Origin: Zygnema cylindricum
Lineage: Eukaryota; Streptophyta; Zygnematophyceae; Zygnematales; Zygnemataceae
Length of the DNA: 64,000 bases
NCBI GenBank assembly: GCA_037447655.1
Contig: JBBHKE010001722.1
Span: 1 to 64,000, forward strand
Direction: 5' to 3'
The position numbers were made by a program, and so were the translations under genes. The notes under the pieces were generated by a model. That model had not been told where the DNA came from and ran no database searches. It was given only the letters and a program-made list of their open reading frames with translations. Of the stretch, positions 59,601 to 64,000 are shown one piece after another (the first letter of the stretch is position 1; each line of letters begins with the position of its first letter).

Positions 59601-60848
59601 AAAAATATTTTGTTGTTATTTTTGTTATTTTTATATTTGTTTATATTAATTATTTTCATTATTTTTCTTACTATAAGTTATTATTGCTGTTTTTAATTAT
59701 CATAATTATCAACAATAAGTATTGCGTATTATTATTGATAGTAGTATCATAATTAATTTTTTATTATTTATTATTATTTTTTATCGGTATTATACATATT
59801 ATAATTGAATAAAATTGATTCACATTCGCATTCATAATAGCATTTACATTCCAATTCACATTCACCTCCACATTCACAGTCAAATTCACATTCACACTCG
59901 CATTCACATTCGCATTCACAATAGAATTCACAATCACATTCACAATCGCATGCACATTCGCATTCACATTCGCGTTCACATCCATATCCACATTCACACT
60001 CACACTCACATTCAAAGTCACATTCTCAGTCACATTCACACTCGCATTCACAATCGCATTCACATCCACATTCACATCCATACCCGCATTCACATTCACA
60101 TTCACACTCACACTCACATTCACACTCACACTAAAATTCAAAGTCACATTCACATTCACATTCATAATCGCATTCACATTCGCATTCACAATCGCATTCA
60201 CATTCGCATTCACAATCGCATTCACATTCGCATTCACATTTGCATTCACAATCGTAATCACAATCGCAATCAAAATCGCATTCACATCGCATTCACATTC
60301 GCATCCACATCCATATCAACATTCACACTCACACTCACATTCACACTCTCGCACTCAGCCATTTACAGACACATTCACATCCACATTCTAAACCACATTC
60401 ACATCCACATTCACATTCACATTCACATCCACATTCACATTCGCATTCACAATCGCAATCACATTTGCATTCACATTCACATCCACATCCATATTCACAT
60501 TCTTACTCACACTCACACTCACACTCGCACACTCACATTAACAGTAACAATCACACTCGCATTCACAATGGCATTCACAATCGCTTTCACAGTAGCATTC
60601 ACATTCACTCTCACACTCACTCTCCCTCGTCGTCTTCCTCTCTCTCTGTTGGCCTCCCACCGTACATATATATGTACGTAATTTTTGTATCAAATAGTAA
60701 TAAGAAAATTAGTAATATTTTCTTAGTACTCATTATATATTTATTAAAAGTTTATCATCAGTGTCACGTGTCTTACAAGTAAAGGAAGAATGTGGGTTGA
60801 CCGATAGACGATGGAATACTTCCACTCAACTGGTTGTTAACGAGATCT
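50653..60848 (-). CDS. 3' part of an LRR protein gene with giant introns (partial, continues beyond the right edge)
   Basis: Exons on the minus strand, in order: LRR 60848-60777, LRR 59243-59172, LRR 55957-55886, Cys-rich/EGF-like 54909-54632, a Pro-rich candidate (about 54012-53900) and a terminal repeat exon 50867-50653. The LRR exons are exactly 72 nt and phase 2, and the next exon starts in the matching phase. The Pro-rich exon ends with one base and the terminal exon starts with two, again matching. The join between the Cys-rich and Pro-rich exons is unresolved: the obvious splice choice gives a stop. The product would be an extracellular LRR protein with a Cys-rich cap and a Pro/Gly/His-rich tail. 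No kinase domain is seen. Signal peptide and most LRRs would lie outside the window. Confidence 0.6.
50668..50860. repeat. 21-bp minisatellite
   Basis: Units of ctccaggaggatgttttccaa repeat about nine times with few changes, most uniform at 50700-50810. It overlaps the terminal exon. Confidence 0.92.
53268..53327 (-). CDS. Candidate exon: hydrophobic segment (signal peptide or membrane helix)
   Basis: An ATG at 53327 reads MSRVGLLILTCFLLVSIVSH and meets a donor-like gtgagag at 53267. Basic residues followed by about 16 hydrophobic residues fit a signal peptide of a separate small gene, or a transmembrane exon of the LRR gene. No further support. Confidence 0.28.
53552..53607. repeat. (TA)n microsatellite
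   Basis: About 27 ta dinucleotides without interruption, inside probable intron DNA. Confidence 0.95.
53900..54012 (-). CDS. Candidate Pro-rich exon
   Basis: The minus-strand frame reads IPPPCFWLNPSIPVVQPPPL and PPVRPPPVSPTPLPG, then a donor (ccag followed by gtttgctc). The last single base fits the two leading bases of the terminal exon. The plus strand offers an alternative: an acceptor (ttttcag near 53857) and a Gly-rich frame GRGVGETGGGRTGGKGGG. Strand choice rests on agreement with the other minus-strand exons. Confidence 0.38.
54013..54631 (-). other. Probable intron
   Basis: AT-rich, no domain recognised. A 20-nt segment near 54222-54241 (minus: attacag, then ctgcttttgggccattcag, then gtgtgg) has splice-like borders and could be a microexon; not supported otherwise. 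Confidence 0.3.
54632..54909 (-). CDS. Exon: LRR cap, Cys-rich segment and EGF-like motif
   Basis: 278 nt between an acceptor (tatttgcag) and a donor (gtatgacc). The first base completes a codon left by a phase-2 LRR exon. The product starts FIDHNYITGPVARVNG, like a last degenerate LRR. It continues through paired Cys (LECDGLSTNCLF, LPTGCASSDQ, SECDAFC) and an EGF-like run with CGGGGICSN and TSCACNEGY. Eleven or more Cys in about 90 residues point to an extracellular, disulfide-bonded region. An in-frame ATG lies 16-18 nt upstream but falls within the acceptor tract, so I take it as intron. Confidence 0.65.
54910..55885 (-). other. Intron between the Cys-rich exon and LRR exon 1
   Basis: AT-rich with many ttatta runs from about 55080. 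No other feature. Confidence 0.6.
55886..55957 (-). CDS. 72-nt LRR exon (copy 1)
   Basis: Bounded by acceptor ccacag and donor gtaagacacg on the minus strand. It encodes one plant-type LRR, LSYNQLTGSIPSSIG then QITSLQLL, in phase 2 at both ends. The N, L, G and I-P positions of the LxxNxLxGxIP consensus are intact. Confidence 0.85.
55958..58025. other. AT-rich intron DNA of unit 1
   Basis: After the conserved flank, about 1.8 kb is dominated by ttatt, attatta and near-repeats such as tttactgtttac at 57270-57440. No gene. Confidence 0.7.
58026..58755 (+). repeat. Pyrimidine-rich array, CTCCCT units with a (CCCTCG)n core
   Basis: About 730 bases almost without A or G on the plus strand. 58244-58320 is a clean run of about 13 ccctcg hexamers, flanked by ccctct hexamers. 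The long frames on both strands (PR repeats on plus, GR repeats on minus) are artefacts of the hexamer. Confidence 0.93.
58756..59171. other. AT-rich intron DNA before LRR exon 2
   Basis: ttatta runs and ta stretches; includes the 5' part of the conserved unit from about 59135. Confidence 0.6.
59172..59243 (-). CDS. 72-nt LRR exon (copy 2)
   Basis: Acceptor ccacag and donor gtaagacacg as in copy 1. It encodes DLPNNQLSGIIPSSIG then QLTSLQYL, with no stop and phase 2 at both ends. The best match of the three to the plant LRR consensus. Confidence 0.87.
59244..59814. other. Intron DNA of unit 2
   Basis: Conserved unit flank with a local duplication of ccctcaaaccnccttgaaaaaattactttaagatg (59345-59430), then ttatta-rich sequence. 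Confidence 0.6.
59815..60645 (+). repeat. CATTCA/CACATT hexamer array of unit 2
   Basis: Long run of cattca, cattcg, cacatc and cactca hexamers, nearly without G, ending in ctctccctcgtcgtcttcc. The overlapping frames (His/Ile-rich on plus, Asn/Val-rich on minus) come from the hexamer and are not genes. Confidence 0.93.
60777..60848 (-). CDS. 72-nt LRR exon (copy 3)
   Basis: Same borders and phase as the other two. It encodes LVNNQLSGSIPSSIG then QPTFFLYL. The LRR core is intact, but the second half has lost the usual TSLQ pattern, so this copy may be drifting. Confidence 0.8.
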
Positions 60849-62404
60849 CTGTGGCATCGAACATTCACAACCTACCAACACCCACCCCCTCAAACGTTCT
60901 CGTTAGCCAAGTTAGCTTTCAATCACCCAATGAGAACCCTTTTTGAAAAAATCACTTTAAGAAATTCCTTCCTCCACCATTTTCTCCCTCCCTCAATGTA
61001 TGCTCTAGAAGCACCCTCAGCAAGCCGGAATGGTTATTATAGTTACTAAAATCATGACCATTTTTCTTTTTATTGCCGTTATATCAATAAACTTTGTTGG
61101 TATCTGTTTTATTTACTAAGTTGTTATTGCTATATTTAATCATCATTATTATTAATTATGAGTATTGCGTATTATTATTGATAGTAGTATCATCAATAAT
61201 TTTTTTGTTGTTTATTATTATTTTTAATTGGTATTGTATATATTATAATTGAATAAAATTTATTCAAATCATTTTTGTTATTACCTAATCTATGCATTAA
61301 ATAAAAATTATTATTACTATTTTTAGCTGTAAATATTTTTATTTATTATTACGATTAATGATTATTATTATTATTATAAATAGTAATTTTACTTATTCTT
61401 ATTTATTAATATATTTTTTACTTTTATTTATATAGCTATTATGAATTTTAATGATAATCAACTACTGGAGTCACTTACAAATGTTATTATTTGTTGTTAT
61501 CTTAAATTAGTATAACTATAATTACGGATTATAACTATTGAAAATTTACTATTACTAATTATTACTATTAATGTGGAATTCTAATTAAAAGTTCAACGTT
61601 ATTGTCAAAATGATTATTTATATAAAATACTCATGGCTAATAAATAAAATTAATTATTTCTAGAAATTGAACTTATATGGTCGCAATCAATATACACCTA
61701 CACTTATTATCGTTATTATTAATACTAATAATCATGATTTTATCAATTATTTTTATTAATATTTATTATTAATATTATGTATTGTTATTCTTATTATTCT
61801 TATCTACATTATTATCATTTATCACTATCATTGTTTGCTATTATTCATTATTCATTACATTTTTTATCATGAAAGATTATCATTGTTATTCATTAATTTT
61901 AACATTATTATTATATATTAATAATATATTTTATGATACTCTTTATTATTGCAAAAACATTCATTATTGTTACTAATCATTATTATTAATAGAAAATTAC
62001 TTCATTGTTTGTTATCGTTAAAATAATTTTTTTATTATTTTTCAGATGTATAGTTAGTATTATTAGTATATCTATTTACTATTAAAACGGAACCTGTTTA
62101 TTACTTTTAATGTTATTATTATTACACAATGATATTATTATTTACTGCAATCATTATTATGATTATTTTCTATTTATGTTATTCTTCATTAGAAGCCTTA
62201 TTTCTAATTATTTCGATTTGTATTTCTAGGTTATTTGTCTTATTCATAGGATGCTTATTAATGTTAAGGCAACTTTTTATTATTTTTATAATATTTTTTT
62301 ATTAATAAACATTATTATTAGCAAACTGAGTTTTTTTTTAAAATGATGATTTTTTTATTATTAAGATGGATAAGTAGTACATTTAAATTTATATTTATAT
62401 TAAA
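60849..62404. other. AT-rich intron DNA of unit 3
   Basis: Conserved flank to about 61035, then ttatta-rich DNA with frequent runs of attatt; no gene. Confidence 0.65.
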
Positions 62405-63660
62405 CTGTATTTTCACATCCATATTCATATTCATGTTCAAATTCATATTCAAATTCACAATCACATTCACATTGACATTCACATTCACTCTCACATTCAC
62501 ATTCACATTCACACTCACATTCACACTCACATTCACATTCACATTCAACCTCACATTCACAATCACACTCACACTAACACTCACATTCACATTCATATTC
62601 ATGTGCATATCTCTATCCATACTTATATGCATATTCACATTCACACTCACACTCACACTCACACTCACATTCACATTCAAACTCACACTCAAACCCACAA
62701 TCACACTCACATTCAAATTCACATTCACATTCAAATTCACATTCACATTCACATTCACGTTCACATTCAAATTCATGTCCATATTGATATTGATATTGAT
62801 ATTCCAATTGACATTAATATTCATAATCACATTCATATTTCACATTCACATTCATATATATATTCACATATATTTTTGACATTCACATTCATATGCATAT
62901 TTCACATTCACATTCACACTAACATCCTCATTGAAAATGGCACTCTCACTCACACACTCACATTCACAATTCACATTCAATTAAATTCACATTCACGTTC
63001 ACATTCACGTTCACATTCACACTCACGCATTCACACTCACATCACATTCGCATTCGCACTCGCAGTCGCATGCACATTCACATTCACATGCACATTCTCA
63101 TCAATATCCATATAAACCTTATCGCTCACACTCACACACACTCACATCCACAGACATTCAACTTCACGTTCACCTTCACGCTCAACTTCAGGTTCACGTT
63201 CACCTTCACCTTCACGTTCACATTCACTTTCACATTTGCATTCACAATCGCATTCACATTCGATTTCAAAATCGCATTCACAATCGCATTCACATTGGCA
63301 TTCACATTCACATCCACATTCACATGCGCATCCATATCCACATTCACACTCACATTCACATTCACACTCGCATTCACAATCGCATTCACACTCGCATTCA
63401 CACTTAAGGCATTCAGACTCGCATTCAAACTCACATTCACAATCGCATCACATTTGCATTCACACTTGTAATTCGCATTCCCATTTGCATTTGACTTCGC
63501 ATTCCCATTCGCATTCGCATTGGCATTCGCATTCGCATGCACATTCACATGCACACTCACATCCCAATTCACGTTCACCTACACGTTCACCTTCCCATTC
63601 ACATTCGCGTTCCCGTTCGCAATGGCGTTAAAGCGTTAGCGTTCGCAATCGCGTTAACGC
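62405..63660 (+). repeat. CATTCA-type hexamer array of unit 3
   Basis: Hexamers cattca, cacatt, cactca and cattcg with local higher-order variants (ttcaccttcacg near 63170, cattcgcattcc near 63480). All frames on both strands are repeat artefacts. Confidence 0.93.
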
Positions 63661-64000
63661 GTTCACCTTCGCCTTCCATTTCCCCTTCAACTTTCCCTTC
63701 CCCTTCCCGTTCCCTTTCCCCTTCCCTTCCTCTTCCCCTTCCCCTTCCCCTTCCCCTTTCGCATCCACTTCCACTTCTACATACACGTACAGATTCACAT
63801 ACACATTCGCATTCACATACACATTCACATACACATACACGTACACATACACGTACACGTACACCTCCATGTACACGTATACGTCCACGTACACGCACAC
63901 GTCCACATCCACGTCCACATACACATTCACATTCACATTCACATACACATTCACATACACATACACATACACATACACATTCACATTCACATTCACATAG
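63661..64000 (+). repeat. Continuation of the array: CCCTTC then ACACGTAC units
   Basis: 63661-63770 changes to cttcccc/cccttcc units, and 63780-63990 to acacatacacgtac and cattca units, running off the window edge. The change from CATTCA to CCCTTC inside one array mirrors the difference between the arrays of units 1 and 2. Confidence 0.88.

Larger units (their letters stand above)
55840..62400. repeat. Tandem higher-order repeat: exon plus intron units
   Basis: Three units start with a conserved block of roughly 250-300 bp that includes the LRR exon, its splice sites, acattcacaa-containing flank, ttgaaaaaatca and the caagccgga block (55850-56170, 59135-59510, 60745-61035). Each is followed by ttatta-rich DNA and then a hexamer array. 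Exon-to-exon distances are 3286 and 1605 bp. Units 1 and 2 both end their arrays with ctccctcgtcgtc followed by a ctctctctct run and ttggcctc, though the arrays differ in sequence. Confidence 0.82.

Noticed and set aside
59764-60681. 288-codon His/Ile-rich plus frame and 173-codon Asn/Val-rich minus frame
   Set aside because: Products of the CATTCA hexamer; opposite strands are open at once and composition follows the repeat exactly.
62318-63996. Many long frames on both strands at the right edge
   Set aside because: Same hexamer artefact as above.

Overview
This window looks like nuclear DNA of a streptophyte (a land plant or charophyte-grade alga). It has Ty1/copia and Ty3/gypsy LTR retrotransposons with plant-type motifs, a chromodomain-bearing gypsy element, and a gene built from 72-nt leucine-rich-repeat exons as in plant LRR proteins. 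It has no bacterial-style operon, CRISPR array or rRNA gene. I cannot name the species. A Ty3-like element carrying both a DNA methyltransferase and a PHD finger makes me lean towards a non-seed plant or charophyte; this is inference.

Layout. Positions 1-113 hold the end of a copia LTR. Positions 743-7870 are a complete but decayed chromovirus (element D; TSD ataac). About 7.9-14.7 kb is gene-poor, with a CTG-rich minisatellite, a purine-rich tract, a TA run and an almost fully self-complementary foldback element (13282-14716). Positions 15205-16374 are a minus-strand solo LTR of the family of element C. Positions 17092-48506 are one very large nested structure.

The nest. The outer element C (TSD agtt) carries gag, protease, a cytosine-5 DNA methyltransferase, a truncated reverse transcriptase, integrase and a PHD finger, all decayed. 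Its gag is interrupted by copia element B (minus strand, 21064-40076). Both LTRs of B were then hit by members of one copia family: A' (minus, 21386-27835) and A (plus, 32917-39353; TSD cactt). The methyltransferase is split by an 836-bp solo LTR (41459-42294; TSD accat), and the 3' repeat of C is split by an A-family solo LTR (46258-47258). After subtracting the insertions, C was about 10.5 kb and B about 6.1 kb.

Right third. From 60848 down to about 50653, minus strand, lies the 3' part of a probable host gene. It has three 72-nt LRR exons in the same phase with AG/GTAAGA splice sites, then a Cys-rich exon with an EGF-like motif, then Pro-rich candidate exons and a terminal exon of seven-residue repeats. 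The LRR exons sit in tandemly duplicated exon-plus-intron units. Their introns are AT-rich and carry hexanucleotide satellites (CATTCA type in some units, CTCCCT/CCCTCG type in another). The gene continues past the right edge.

The most notable items are the methyltransferase-plus-PHD retroelement, its split A...B-A-B terminal repeats, the disabling lesions shared by A and A', and the LRR gene growing by duplication of exons with satellite-filled introns.
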